This document shows positions 7,577-16,387 of a stretch of 43,169 nt of DNA, piece by piece. The notes beneath the pieces were generated by a model. It made no database searches and was not told the origin of the DNA. It saw nothing but the letters and a program-made list of their open reading frames with translations. The DNA is from Candidatus Nitrosopumilus sp. (GTDB taxonomy: Archaea; Thermoproteota; Nitrososphaeria; Nitrososphaerales; Nitrosopumilaceae). Positions within the stretch are counted from its first letter, which is position 1, and each line of letters starts with the position of its first letter. The position numbers were made by a program, and so were the translations under genes. Location: NCBI GenBank assembly GCA_029861785.1, contig JAOTYR010000003.1, positions 1 through 43,169 on the forward strand. Reading direction: 5' to 3'.

Positions 7577-8557
7577 TTGACTAAATTTATTCGACGCCTA
7601 CAGAAAATAGGAAGCAGCATTCTGGTATCCCTTCCAAAAGAATGGGTGGATGCCAATAATTTAGATAAAAGCAGTCAGGTTGAAATTGAAACCGGACAGG
7701 ATAGTATTTCAATTTCTGCAAATAAAGAAACTCGTCCTACAAAAGAACTTGTAATTTCATATCCTCTACCTAAAGAAGAAAATATTGTTGCAGATATTAC
7801 AGGAGCTTATCTTTTAGGATACGATATTATTCAAATTACCTCAAAATCAATTATTCCTGGAGAAGACAGAGAAAAAATCCGTAACTCAATGAGAGGATTA
7901 GTTGGAATGGAAATTATCGAAGAAGACTCTTCTAATATTAACATGCAATTTCTTTTGGACACGGCAACATTAAATCCTGAAAAAATTCTCAAAAGAATGA
8001 GTTCAATTGCACTTGGAATGTATGATGATGTATCAAATGGCCTAATCTCGGATGATAAGTCAAATTTGCAAACATTATCTAAAAGAGATGTTGAAGTTAA
8101 TCGTCAATATTTCCTTCTAGTACGTTTGATTCGAAGTACATTAGTAGATAAAAGACTAGCCAATGTATTTAATCTTGAAAACATTGATGTATTAGATTAT
8201 AGAGTTGCTGCAAATCTTTTAGAGAATGCTGGAGATACTATAGTAGAACTTTCAGATTTTGTCTATGATTCTCCTTTATCAAAAGATCATTTAAAAAAAA
8301 TTTTTGTAGTTGTACAAAGTTTTAGTAGATTAGCTGAAAAATCTATTGATGCATTTACAAAACCAGATAGGATATTAGCAATTGAAGCAATAGCAGCTCA
8401 CAAAGAATATCAAAAACAACTCTCCAAACTTAGAACTACTCTAGGAAATAAAAAACAAATTCCAATTGATTTTCTTGACCTTGTATACATGTTTGAGCGG
8501 ATTGCAAAATCATGGGCAGATGTAGCTGATCTTGTAAAACCTATTTACAATAAATAA
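7577..8557 (+). CDS. AbrB-like plus PhoU-domain regulator
   Basis: The protein has 326 residues starting at TTG. Residues 1-50 look like a SpoVT/AbrB DNA-binding fold (RRLQKIGSSILVSLPKEWVDANNL, then VEIETGQDSISI), an arrangement typical of archaeal PhoU-related proteins. The rest is helical, with two PhoU-like three-helix units (about 115-210 and 220-320; for example SIALGMYDDVSNGL and YMFERIAKSWADVADLV). PhoU proteins tune phosphate transport and signalling; the archaeal AbrB-PhoU fusions are usually presumed to be phosphate-linked regulators. No phosphate transporter lies next to it here. The target is therefore unknown. Confidence 0.85.
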   Translation: MTKFIRRLQKIGSSILVSLPKEWVDANNLDKSSQVEIETGQDSISISANKETRPTKELVISYPLPKEENIVADITGAYLLGYDIIQITSKSIIPGEDREKIRNSMRGLVGMEIIEEDSSNINMQFLLDTATLNPEKILKRMSSIALGMYDDVSNGLISDDKSNLQTLSKRDVEVNRQYFLLVRLIRSTLVDKRLANVFNLENIDVLDYRVAANLLENAGDTIVELSDFVYDSPLSKDHLKKIFVVVQSFSRLAEKSIDAFTKPDRILAIEAIAAHKEYQKQLSKLRTTLGNKKQIPIDFLDLVYMFERIAKSWADVADLVKPIYNK

Positions 8558-9073
8558 TCAATATAATTTTTTCTTGGCACAATAAGTTAGAACTGCACAA
8601 ATGGTTTTTGAATCTTGAATTTTTCCAGTTTTTATCATACCAAGTACTTTCTTCAAATCAATTTTAACTACTGATAAAATTTCATCCTCATCTAGGCTCA
8701 AATCAGAGATTTTTTTTAGCCCAGAGGCTACAAAGCAGTGAATAGCCTCAGTATTGTAGCCTATTGAAGGATAATATGTAATCAGAGGCGCCATTTTTTT
8801 TGCTCTGTAACCTGTTTCTTCCTCTAATTCTCGAAATGCACAATTAAGTGGTTCTTCACCTTTTTCAAGAGTTCCAGCAGGTATCTCTAAAACAAATCCA
8901 TGAGGGAATCGATGTTGTTTAACAAGAATTACCTTATTATTTTCATCAAATGCAAGCATCGCAGCTGCACCACGATGTTCAATCATCTCTCGTTTTACTT
9001 TTCTACCTTCTATTACTCCGTCATAAACACTAAGACCTAAAATTTTTCCTTCATAGATTTTTTTCTTCCTCAT
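8558..9073 (-). CDS. Nudix hydrolase, ADP-ribose pyrophosphatase-like
   Basis: This 171-residue protein carries a complete Nudix box at about residues 67-89: G67-x5-E73-x7-R81-E82-L-x-E-E-x-G88-Y, which coordinates Mg2+ and cleaves nucleoside diphosphates linked to another group. The upstream VKQHRFPHGFVLEIPAG and the downstream YYPSIGYNTEAIHCFVA fit the ADP-ribose pyrophosphatase subgroup (NudF-like), which clears ADP-ribose or ADP-sugars. The start is ATG 9073. It converges with the PhoU-like gene: the stop codons are directly adjacent. Family is certain; the substrate is inferred. Confidence 0.9.
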   Translation of the reverse strand: MRKKKIYEGKILGLSVYDGVIEGRKVKREMIEHRGAAAMLAFDENNKVILVKQHRFPHGFVLEIPAGTLEKGEEPLNCAFRELEEETGYRAKKMAPLITYYPSIGYNTEAIHCFVASGLKKISDLSLDEDEILSVVKIDLKKVLGMIKTGKIQDSKTICAVLTYCAKKKLY

Positions 9074-9097
9074 GTAAAATCCAATTTTTTATATTAT

Positions 9098-10018
9098 TTA
9101 ATTTGTTTGATATAAAAGATGAAGTGTAGGTGAAATTTTTGATTCAGCTATGGCCAATTTTAACCACTTATTTAGAAATGTTATTTTTTTTGGAATAAAC
9201 AAGTCTGCAGATTTAACATTATCTATGATTCTAACTTTCTGAGTCAAATCATCCATATCATAAATATCTCTACTATACATAAATAATACAATTTGATTTT
9301 TTGCTATAAATGGAATTTGAAGAAAAGATTCTGAAAACTTTTTCTCCATTTTTTTTAAAGTTTCTTTTAGATTACCTTCAATCCAAGTAAGAATTGCATG
9401 TGGAATAAATCCTTTAATTTTTGCAGGATTATATACTAAAGTAAATTGCACTCCATCATTTTCATTTAATTTTTCAATACATCGGGTGACGGTTTTTGTA
9501 GAAAAATTGGTCATTTTAGAAATATTTTCAATTTTTTCTCGTGGATCTTTCAAAAGTTGTTCTAAGATCTCCAAATCAGTTTTTGTTAAATTAGAATCAA
9601 ATCCAGGATTTTCTGCCTCAAAAATTGATAACACTCGTACATCTTTCATTAATTTATTGGCCAATTTTATTTTCTCATCAAGATTTCCCTTTGCTACAAT
9701 ACCACAAACAGTAACACCACCAACACATGGCACGACAAAAAATGGATTTCCAACTAGACTAATTTGCTCTAAAATCTCCTTGATATTTTGACCTGTGACA
9801 ACAATATACAAAACTCCCAGTCCTAATACGGGAGGATCAACCTTGATTGTAAATTTCTCAATAACTTGAGCATTTTCCATTTTACGTATTCTAGCTCTGA
9901 CGGAACCACCTGAAATTCCTAACCCCTTGCCAATTTGTCTATCTGATTCCCTACAATTATTCAATAATTTACTTAGTATTTTGATGTCTAAATTGTCCAA
10001 TTTGTCACCTTCCTTCAC
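9098..10018 (-). CDS. Lrp/AsnC-type regulator with two HTH units
   Basis: The protein is 306 residues, about twice the usual Lrp length. An AsnC-type winged helix occupies residues 7-55 (LDNLDIKILSKLLNN, then GLGISGGSVRARIRKM), followed by a RAM-like region (about 60-125). A second HTH begins near 140 (TKTDLEILEQLLKDP, FSTKTVTRCIEKL), followed by a second alpha/beta region. Such double Lrp proteins are known in archaea, and some act as sensors of amino acids. The start is GTG 10018 or TTG 10000, the latter preceded by GGAAGGTG. It is divergent from the ABC-transporter locus and could regulate it; that is inference. Confidence 0.85.
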   Translation of the reverse strand: MKEGDKLDNLDIKILSKLLNNCRESDRQIGKGLGISGGSVRARIRKMENAQVIEKFTIKVDPPVLGLGVLYIVVTGQNIKEILEQISLVGNPFFVVPCVGGVTVCGIVAKGNLDEKIKLANKLMKDVRVLSIFEAENPGFDSNLTKTDLEILEQLLKDPREKIENISKMTNFSTKTVTRCIEKLNENDGVQFTLVYNPAKIKGFIPHAILTWIEGNLKETLKKMEKKFSESFLQIPFIAKNQIVLFMYSRDIYDMDDLTQKVRIIDNVKSADLFIPKKITFLNKWLKLAIAESKISPTLHLLYQTN

Positions 10019-10117
10019 CTTATAGACTATAGAAATTACTTATTTTATATAAAATTGTCTGTACTATTAGCACTAAATAACATATACATTAAATATTAGA
10101 CAAAAATTAGAATAATA
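10019..10117. promoter_or_regulatory. Divergent promoter region, Lrp-like / ABC permease
   Basis: The interval between the two starts contains a TATA-like CATTAAATATTA at 10087-10098, about 26 bases before the permease ATG, and a TTTTATATAAAA palindrome near 10045 that would suit the minus-strand regulator. Leaderless starts are likely on both sides. Confidence 0.45.
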
Positions 10118-11305
10118 ATGGAGTACAGGATGCGCTTGGCAAAAAGGATGCTTTTCAACAAGAAAGGCAGTCTTATGGGTGCGGTTTTAGCTGTAACCAT
10201 TGGAATTTTAGTAATTCATGTTAACTTTGTAATTTTCCAGGGTTTGTTTGATGCAATTGTTCGCGATATTAGCAATTATCGAAATGGAGATATTCTTGTA
10301 ACAGATGAAGCCGACTACATTGACAAATCTGATTTAGCTTTGGTAAATTGGTTTGAAAGAATTCCATATGTTCAAGGGGCAACACCGAGGTTGTCTTCTT
10401 CGGCCGAAATCAATATGACAAAAAATGGAAACTTAATTGAAGAAACTAGAGTCCCAGTTGTAGGAGTTGATCCATTACGGGATGTAAGAGCATCTACAGT
10501 ACATGAAACTGTTTCCGATGGAACATATGTTCTTAATCGAAATTCTGTAGTTTTAGGGACTAATGTTGCAAATGATCTTGGTGGTGCACAAGTTGGTGAT
10601 AGTTTAAAACTACTTATTGTTGACAGAACAGGTGAGGATCAAATCAGACGATTTAACGTTGCAGGAATTGTAAAGTCCCCTGGTGGTCAGGGTTTGGATT
10701 ATAGTGTAGTTATGCACATTGATACTTTACGTGATATGATGGGCAGATCAGGAGAATCTGGTTCTTTTATGGTAAAGCTAAATGATCCCAATAAAGCATT
10801 TGAAGTTAAAGAATTCTTTTTAGCTGCATTTCCAAATGATGATTTTCTAGCTGAAACAATAGAAGAATCAGCTGAAGAGCAATTAGCAGGATTTAGATCA
10901 GGAATTGCAATGATTAACATGATTGGATACTTTGGTATGATGTCATCAGCTTTTGCAATAGTTACAATTCAGATGATGTTAGTTAATGGAAAAACAAGAG
11001 AAATTGGAGTAATGAGATCAATTGGTGCAAAACGAAAGGATATTCTAATTATCTTTATTTTCCAAGGAATGATTATTGGTGCAATTGGTGCTGGTGTAGG
11101 TACAGCTGCAGGTTTGGGATACACTATGTATGCCAAGGAGACCAATATGTCATTCATGAACAGCATTCCATTAGAGGTCAATTACAACTGGGAGAAAATA
11201 ATTCAAACTGCTGTGTTGTCATTTACATTAGCAATTATCGCTTCTCTTTACCCATCATACCGAGCAACAAAATTATTACCTGTGGAGGCGATGCGAACTG
11301 TCTAA
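10118..11305 (+). CDS. ABC transporter permease, MacB/FtsX family
   Basis: This 395-residue protein has the MacB/LolCE layout: one N-terminal membrane helix (about 18-40), a large extracytoplasmic domain (about 45-265) and three C-terminal helices (about 270-295, 320-345, 360-380). The FtsX core motif around VNGKTREIGVMRSIGAKRKDI lies between the first two of these, and LYPSYRATKLLPVEAMRTV closes the protein as in most members. Partners are the ATPase encoded immediately downstream and probably the anchored extracellular protein after it. MacB-type systems move lipoproteins, peptides or toxins by mechanotransmission rather than classical transport; the substrate here is unknown. The start is ATG 10118, probably leaderless. 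Confidence 0.92.
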   Translation: MEYRMRLAKRMLFNKKGSLMGAVLAVTIGILVIHVNFVIFQGLFDAIVRDISNYRNGDILVTDEADYIDKSDLALVNWFERIPYVQGATPRLSSSAEINMTKNGNLIEETRVPVVGVDPLRDVRASTVHETVSDGTYVLNRNSVVLGTNVANDLGGAQVGDSLKLLIVDRTGEDQIRRFNVAGIVKSPGGQGLDYSVVMHIDTLRDMMGRSGESGSFMVKLNDPNKAFEVKEFFLAAFPNDDFLAETIEESAEEQLAGFRSGIAMINMIGYFGMMSSAFAIVTIQMMLVNGKTREIGVMRSIGAKRKDILIIFIFQGMIIGAIGAGVGTAAGLGYTMYAKETNMSFMNSIPLEVNYNWEKIIQTAVLSFTLAIIASLYPSYRATKLLPVEAMRTV

Positions 11306-12002
11306 AGTCCTTGAAGTCAGTGATTTGTCTAAAATTTACGGAATAGGTGAAAATCAGGTGAAGGCATTGGATCATACTTCATTTTCCATCGAAAAAGGAG
11401 AATTTGTTTTAATTGTTGGAAGTTCAGGATCAGGTAAATCTACACTTCTAAACATGATTGGACTTTTAGATCGTCCTACAAACGGTAAAGTCTTCATTGA
11501 TGGAATTGATACCACCAAACTTAGTGAGAATAAAATATCATCATTTAGAAACAAGAAATTAGGATTTATTTTCCAATTTTCAAATTTACTTACTGATCTC
11601 ACTGTTTTAGAAAATGTTTTGTTGCCAAGACAAATTGCGGGAACAAATGGTTCTGCTGAAAAAGATGCTAGAGAACTTCTAAAAACTGTAGGATTAGAAT
11701 CTCAAATGAATAAGAGAGCAAATAAAATTTCTGGTGGACAAGCTCAAAGAGTGGCAATAGCTAGAGGATTAATTAATAATCCATCGATTGTTTTAGCAGA
11801 CGAACCAACTGGAAACTTAGATTCAGTCACATCAGATATGGTTGTTCAACTTATGAAATCAATGGCAAAAAAACTCAATCAAACCTTCATTATTGTAACA
11901 CACGAACCAGAGCATTTTGGAGATGTAGATAAAATAATTACAATTAAAGATGGTAAGTCGTATGTAGGAAATCCAACTTCAGAATTGGAGGTAATAGCAT
12001 GA
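11298..12002 (+). CDS. ABC transporter ATPase, LolD/MacB type
   Basis: This is the ATP-binding partner of the preceding permease. Walker A GSSGSGKSTLLN, Q-loop FQFSNLL, signature SGGQAQRVAIARG, Walker B IVLADEPTGNLDS and the H-loop VTHEP are all present, and their order and the DxxTxxLS insert match the LolD/MacB/FtsE group. A start at TTG 11325 gives 225 residues but cuts off the first beta strand. In the same frame CTG 11298 restores a normal N-terminus (SKVLEVSDLSKIY), overlaps the permease stop by 8 bases and sits 9 bases after a GGAGG at 11284-11288. I therefore prefer the rare CTG start, 234 residues. Its stop overlaps the next ATG (ATGA), so the three genes are probably translated together. 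Confidence 0.88.
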   Translation: MSKVLEVSDLSKIYGIGENQVKALDHTSFSIEKGEFVLIVGSSGSGKSTLLNMIGLLDRPTNGKVFIDGIDTTKLSENKISSFRNKKLGFIFQFSNLLTDLTVLENVLLPRQIAGTNGSAEKDARELLKTVGLESQMNKRANKISGGQAQRVAIARGLINNPSIVLADEPTGNLDSVTSDMVVQLMKSMAKKLNQTFIIVTHEPEHFGDVDKIITIKDGKSYVGNPTSELEVIA

Positions 12003-13309
12003 TTAATTCAAAAATTTTGTTTTCAATGGCAGTGTTACTTTTAACTCCATTTATAATTGATAATTCCTTCGCCCAAATTAGTTCAGGTGGTTTTGGTGAT
12101 TCACCATTTGAACGAGATTTTGGCGATGTAAAATTTCTTGATGCATATTTTGGCACATTAAATCAAAAAATTGAGGTTGAACCTGGCGATTCAAATGCTC
12201 CATTTACGGTGGTATTAGCTAACGTAGGTACCCAAGATATTACAGGAATTAGAGGACAATTATCCTTACCATATGGCTTTTTAGGCTCAAATGGCCCAGA
12301 ATCTATAATTATTGCTGATAGCGATTCAAATTCCCTTGCAGGAGAAAATTTTCATTTAACATTTTTTGTAGACATTAATAAAAATGCTCAAATTCAACAA
12401 TACCCTGCCACTGTTAAGGTTGATTATTCAAGATTAAGAGAATCTGGTGTCAGAACATCATTCTCTGATTTTACCTTTAAAGTCACCGGTGATAGTGTAA
12501 TCAATGTTAAGGCCTCTGATCCATTTCTTACATCTCTTACAACAAATAATGTGATAATCGAAATTTCAAATGATGGTACAGCTCCAATTTCTAGTGTCGA
12601 TATTGTGACATCCAATACTCAAACTGAAATAGCATCAACTGCCTCCTCTACGACCAATTTAGAAAACGTAGTTATTTTAGAATCAAATTGGGATGTTGGA
12701 AATATTGAGCCAAAGTCTTCTAGGCAACTAACTGCGACAGTCTACGTACCTGAAAATCTAAAAGGTGATACTTTACGTGTTCCGTTATCTATCAGCTACT
12801 ATAATTCCCATGGTGATTCACATACAATAGACAAAATCGTTGATTTTTACATTAAAGGATTAATTGATCTCTCAGTATACGGAGTAGATGTAATTGATCT
12901 ATCAGATACTCAAATGGTAGTTGGAGAAATTATTAATGAGGGAAATGAAGATGCATTATTTGGTTTTGTTACCCTTGAGCCTTTAGGTAAATCAAACATA
13001 AAAAAACAAACACAATTTATTGACGAAATAGAAATAGATGCACCTGTTCCATTTAACATACCAATTGAATTTGAAGGAGAACCAGAATATGGAGAACATG
13101 AAATTAAAATCATCGTAAGATACAAAGATAATGTAAGAGATGAAATTTTCATACCTTACGAAACCACAATCTTTGTAGAAGAACCATCAAATGATGAAGG
13201 GTCTGAAGATAATACTATGATGTTTATTATTCCAATTGCTGCTATTGCTATTGTAATTGGAATTATTCTAACACGTAGGCGCAAAAAAGAAGAAATTGAG
13301 AATACTTAG
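11999..13309 (+). CDS. Membrane-anchored extracellular protein, S-layer/CARDB-like
   Basis: The protein has 436 residues: a signal peptide at 1-25 (cut after SFA), a long extracellular beta-rich region, and one C-terminal helix (about 408-428) followed by RRRKKEE as cytoplasmic stop-transfer. The extracellular part contains repeated immunoglobulin-like units of the COG1361/NEW3/CARDB type (for example VVLANVGTQDITGIRGQLSLP, VIIEISNDGTAPISSVDI, VVGEIINEGNEDALFGFVTLEP). It overlaps the ABC ATPase gene by four bases (ATGA). This order, permease, ATPase, anchored S-layer-like protein, is found in archaea and suggests that the protein is the outer partner of the MacB-like machine. Domain call is moderately sure; function is inferred. 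Confidence 0.8.
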   Translation: MINSKILFSMAVLLLTPFIIDNSFAQISSGGFGDSPFERDFGDVKFLDAYFGTLNQKIEVEPGDSNAPFTVVLANVGTQDITGIRGQLSLPYGFLGSNGPESIIIADSDSNSLAGENFHLTFFVDINKNAQIQQYPATVKVDYSRLRESGVRTSFSDFTFKVTGDSVINVKASDPFLTSLTTNNVIIEISNDGTAPISSVDIVTSNTQTEIASTASSTTNLENVVILESNWDVGNIEPKSSRQLTATVYVPENLKGDTLRVPLSISYYNSHGDSHTIDKIVDFYIKGLIDLSVYGVDVIDLSDTQMVVGEIINEGNEDALFGFVTLEPLGKSNIKKQTQFIDEIEIDAPVPFNIPIEFEGEPEYGEHEIKIIVRYKDNVRDEIFIPYETTIFVEEPSNDEGSEDNTMMFIIPIAAIAIVIGIILTRRRKKEEIENT

Positions 13310-13349
13310 ATAAAATTTTTAATTATAAAAAACTTCATAATGATTCACC

Positions 13350-13682
13350 TTGAGATTAATGGTTATCATTATGATTGCTGTGTCTGTTATTGGAATTTCA
13401 GTAATTTCGATAGGATTTCTTTCAATTCAGGAGGATAATGAGATTGTAAAAACTTTAACTCCCTATGAAAAATTAGAAAAATACAAAGAAGATTTAGAAA
13501 AAATAAATCAATACAATCAAAAAATATTACAAGATCTAGAAAAGAAAATTAAAGAATCAGATAACCTTCCTTTCGAACAACTTGAAAAAGAGATCGATGT
13601 TCTTAAACGAGTAATTAAGGATAACAAAAACGAAATTGAAAAAGTAATTGAAAAGTTATCAGAAATGAAAGATGAACAATAA
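13350..13682 (+). CDS. Small membrane-anchored coiled-coil protein
   Basis: The 110-residue product starts at TTG 13350 (ATG 13359 is possible), 24 bases from a TATA-like AATTATAAAA at 13321-13330, so it is probably leaderless and not part of the preceding operon's message. Residues 3-26 form one membrane helix. From about 40 to the end it is Lys/Glu-rich with heptad-like spacing (YEKLEKYKEDLEKINQYN and beyond), a coiled coil. No catalytic motif is seen. It follows the ABC/S-layer locus and may be linked to it, but that rests on position only. Confidence 0.7.
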   Translation: MRLMVIIMIAVSVIGISVISIGFLSIQEDNEIVKTLTPYEKLEKYKEDLEKINQYNQKILQDLEKKIKESDNLPFEQLEKEIDVLKRVIKDNKNEIEKVIEKLSEMKDEQ

Positions 13683-13738
13683 CCCATTTTTTGACTTTAT
13701 TTTTCTAAATTCATATAGATACTAAAAAATCAATATTA

Positions 13739-13936
13739 GTGGAATTACATCAAAAACTTACAATATTGGGTGTAATCTTATTGATTGCAACACTTGCAAT
13801 TCACTCATATCATGAACAAGATCATTCTGGAATTGGATTTAACTATGCATATCTGACTGGTATTGCAATGTTGATAGTATTTTTGGCAAGTTTTATTCTA
13901 TTCAATAAGGACAAACTAGCAGATTTTAAAAAATAA
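13739..13936 (+). CDS. Small two-helix membrane protein
   Basis: The protein has 65 residues from a GTG at 13739. Two hydrophobic segments (about 8-22 and 37-56) are joined by a polar loop with HSYHEQDHSG, and the C-terminus is Lys-rich (cytoplasmic). A TATA-like TCATATAGAT lies about 25 bases upstream, which fits a leaderless message. It resembles no named family that I recognise. The His-rich loop could bind a metal, but four residues are too little evidence to say so. Confidence 0.6.
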   Translation: MELHQKLTILGVILLIATLAIHSYHEQDHSGIGFNYAYLTGIAMLIVFLASFILFNKDKLADFKK

Positions 13937-13966
13937 ATTATTTTTTCATAAATTTCTTTAGTTTAT

Positions 13967-14272
13967 TCAAGGGATTGTGTAAGAATTTTTTTTGTAAATG
14001 TATACAATTCTAGTGTTTTCTTCTAATTCCATGGGATTTCCATCAGTTTTTTTATCAAGAAAATATTTTTCTACTTTTTTAGCTATTTGATCAGTATCTG
14101 CTCCAAAGGAAATCCAAATACCATTTTCTTCAACTTTGTGTAAATTGAATAACTCTTCATCCAGATCTTTTGTTATTCCAAAATACCAATCTGGATAATC
14201 TCCATCAAACTTACTCATGTAAGTTTGCATTCTTTTTATGACAGTATTATAATCCATAATATTATAGTCCAT
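13967..14272 (-). CDS. Hypothetical cytoplasmic protein
   Basis: This 101-residue acidic protein has neither signal peptide nor membrane helix. It contains YPDWYFGITKDLDEELFNLH and a conserved-looking WISFGADTDQIAKKVEKYFLDKK, followed by a beta strand (TRIVYIYKK), which suggests a small alpha/beta domain. I recognise no family. The N-terminus is odd: MDYNI is repeated almost exactly as MDYNT because 15 bases are duplicated in tandem, so translation may start at either ATG (14272 or 14257). The gene lies on the minus strand, after the subtilase gene and about 200 bases from it. Confidence 0.65.
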   Translation of the reverse strand: MDYNIMDYNTVIKRMQTYMSKFDGDYPDWYFGITKDLDEELFNLHKVEENGIWISFGADTDQIAKKVEKYFLDKKTDGNPMELEENTRIVYIYKKNSYTIP

Positions 14273-14303
14273 AATTTGATATTGTCTAGAAAAATAAATT
14301 TTT

Positions 14304-14323
14304 AAAAGTTATGTACAACTTTT
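14304..14323. terminator. Hairpin with T tract between subtilase and hypothetical gene
   Basis: AAAAGTT (14304-14310) and AACTTTT (14317-14323) form a 7-base stem with a 6-base loop, and T-rich sequence flanks it on either strand. Lying downstream of the minus-strand subtilase gene, it could act as a terminator. It could equally be the promoter region of the next gene. Confidence 0.3.
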
Positions 14324-14473
14324 TTGCAAAATTCACATCGAAATTAGCAGAATCTAGGCGTAATTCACATTAAGATTGATCTGGAAGATTACACATCCCA
14401 TCTTTGAATATGGAATTTTTTTAGAAAATATCGATTTGGAAATTATTTTTTATGAAGGATAAAAAAATAAGAC

Positions 14474-16387
14474 TCATGTAATTGCTCCGCCTGACTTTAT
14501 CAAGACAACACTTCCAGATTTTATCGTCAGATTAAAGATTTCAAAGTCAATATCTAGATTAACTCCATCTAGAATTACTAAAGTAGAATTGTTTTGAACC
14601 AAGACGTTTCTTGGAGCCGTTTCACTAATCGAAAGAGTACATGTAGAGGTCACATTCCAATCGCCTGATGTTGGAATTGAACAAGGAATAGGTAATACAA
14701 CTACCTCCCCTGTTGCTGTAGGATGGACTGGATCAAAATAATCGAAAACTCCAGGTTCATTAAACGTTCTAAAATAAGAATCTCTTGATTTAATATCTCC
14801 TGTTTCAAAAACTTCATCTGGACCGTTAACTGGATTTCCACTCCAAAATAGTCGAGTTGAGTTATCATCATTATACCAGAGAACTTTTTGTCCTTGATTA
14901 ATTACTGTAGAATTGGGAATGAAAGTCCCATTTCCTGCAGAAATGATCACATCAGATAATGCCCCGTTTAATTGAATTCTAGGTTTTGAAATGCCATTTT
15001 TAATATCTGTTACATTTACTCCAGTTGCTGTAAAAATAGGTACAACATCATCTACAGATTTTGAGGGAAATTTTTGTTTCACAACTGCCCAGGCACCTAC
15101 TACTTGGGGGGTAGCCATAGAGGTACCCCTTTTGAGACCTATCCCATCCCCAGGCACAGGAGATAAAATCCATTCTCCAGGGGCAAGAAGATTAAGAAAA
15201 GATGCAGAGTTTGAAAAAGAGGAAACTGCGTCAGTTGATGGTGGACTAGTTGCATCCGAATTAGAAAAGGCTATTGTTGTTGAACCTACACTAATTGCAG
15301 TAGGTATACATGCTGGATGACTAATACCATCTGAGTAAAAATCGTTTCCTGAGGCAACCATGGTGGCAATTCCCGCAGAACGAAGCAGATCTATCGAGGA
15401 TTGTAAAAATGCATTTACACACGGAGTTGTAAATTTTTCACCTGTACCAAGACTCAAGTTAACCGATGCGATTTGGTATGTATCTTTAAGCTCAAACACT
15501 CTCTCAAGACCTTTCATCACATCTGAAGAAAAGTATCTAGCGCAAGGTGGAATGCCTCCACAATCAGATGGGTTATCCCAACGAGAAAAAACCTGAATGG
15601 CAATAATGTTTGCTTCTTTTGCTACGCCATCTAATCCTGTTCCATTACTATTCCCAGCTGCAATTCCTGCTACATGAGTTCCATGATCACAACCCCTAAT
15701 TGAAGCATGGCAAGAAGTACCTGTCCCAGGTCCAGTTGCATTGGTTACCCCAAGTGGACAAACAGATGAAACTAACATTACACCATCATTAGTAGAGTAA
15801 CACGCTTCAGATACTATTCTCCCAGTAAAAAAGGAATGAGTGTTTTCTACACCAGTATCCAAAATAGCTACAGTCCAACCTTTTCCATCATAACCTGCAT
15901 TAAAGGAATCATCAAGACCAATAACTGGGCCGCTTAGATCCAGAGTAGGCTCACCAATCATGTCTTCATGAATAGATTTTATCAAAGGAGATGACAATAA
16001 TGCATTCATGGCGTTTTCATCTACATTCATTAACATCATTGGTACATACTTGAAATTATACAATGTCTTATCTTGAAGTCCAGGTATGACATGCAACAGA
16101 GAATTTTGAGTGATTGCAATTTTGGCCTTGTGTTTCTCAATTTTTGCAGAGTTTTCAGAGCCTAAAAGTTGATAATCTGTGTTTAATTCTACAATAACTT
16201 GTAATTGTCCTTTATCTTGAATCTTTGCAAATAATTCTTTTTGTGGGGATTGGATATTTTTTTCAAGGTAATTATTAGAAATATTCGGTGATGCAGCATC
16301 AACAGGTATCCAAGCTGAGGAGGAAGTGACAATTAAAATGCAAATAAAGAAAAGAAATATTACATAATTTTGGAGACTATAGTTCAA
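14474..16387 (-). CDS. Secreted subtilisin-like serine protease with degenerate cupredoxin-like domain
   Basis: The protein has 637 residues. A signal peptide spans 1-32 and an I9-type propeptide about 50-143. The S8 catalytic domain follows with an intact triad: D177 (AILDTGVE), H235 (DHGTHVAG), S423 (GTSMATP), and oxyanion N348 (VASGN). Residues about 485-565 align with thaumarchaeal cupredoxins (FETGDI, TFNEPGVFDY, VHP), but three of four type-1 copper ligands are replaced: R512, D552 and A558, with only H555 kept. The last 70 residues (VQNNSTLVILDG, NLTIKSGSVVLIKSGG) form a beta-solenoid-like surface domain common in this lineage. The start is TTG 16387 with GGGAG upstream. It is exported and probably processes surface or external proteins. 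Confidence 0.93.
   Translation of the reverse strand: MNYSLQNYVIFLFFICILIVTSSSAWIPVDAASPNISNNYLEKNIQSPQKELFAKIQDKGQLQVIVELNTDYQLLGSENSAKIEKHKAKIAITQNSLLHVIPGLQDKTLYNFKYVPMMLMNVDENAMNALLSSPLIKSIHEDMIGEPTLDLSGPVIGLDDSFNAGYDGKGWTVAILDTGVENTHSFFTGRIVSEACYSTNDGVMLVSSVCPLGVTNATGPGTGTSCHASIRGCDHGTHVAGIAAGNSNGTGLDGVAKEANIIAIQVFSRWDNPSDCGGIPPCARYFSSDVMKGLERVFELKDTYQIASVNLSLGTGEKFTTPCVNAFLQSSIDLLRSAGIATMVASGNDFYSDGISHPACIPTAISVGSTTIAFSNSDATSPPSTDAVSSFSNSASFLNLLAPGEWILSPVPGDGIGLKRGTSMATPQVVGAWAVVKQKFPSKSVDDVVPIFTATGVNVTDIKNGISKPRIQLNGALSDVIISAGNGTFIPNSTVINQGQKVLWYNDDNSTRLFWSGNPVNGPDEVFETGDIKSRDSYFRTFNEPGVFDYFDPVHPTATGEVVVLPIPCSIPTSGDWNVTSTCTLSISETAPRNVLVQNNSTLVILDGVNLDIDFEIFNLTIKSGSVVLIKSGGAIT

Noticed and set aside
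14273-14473. Possible small RNA or third copy of the duplicated element in this gap
   Set aside because: Compared by eye, it shares no core with the copies at 1307 and 16571; only a short hairpin and the direct repeat AATTCACAT are seen.
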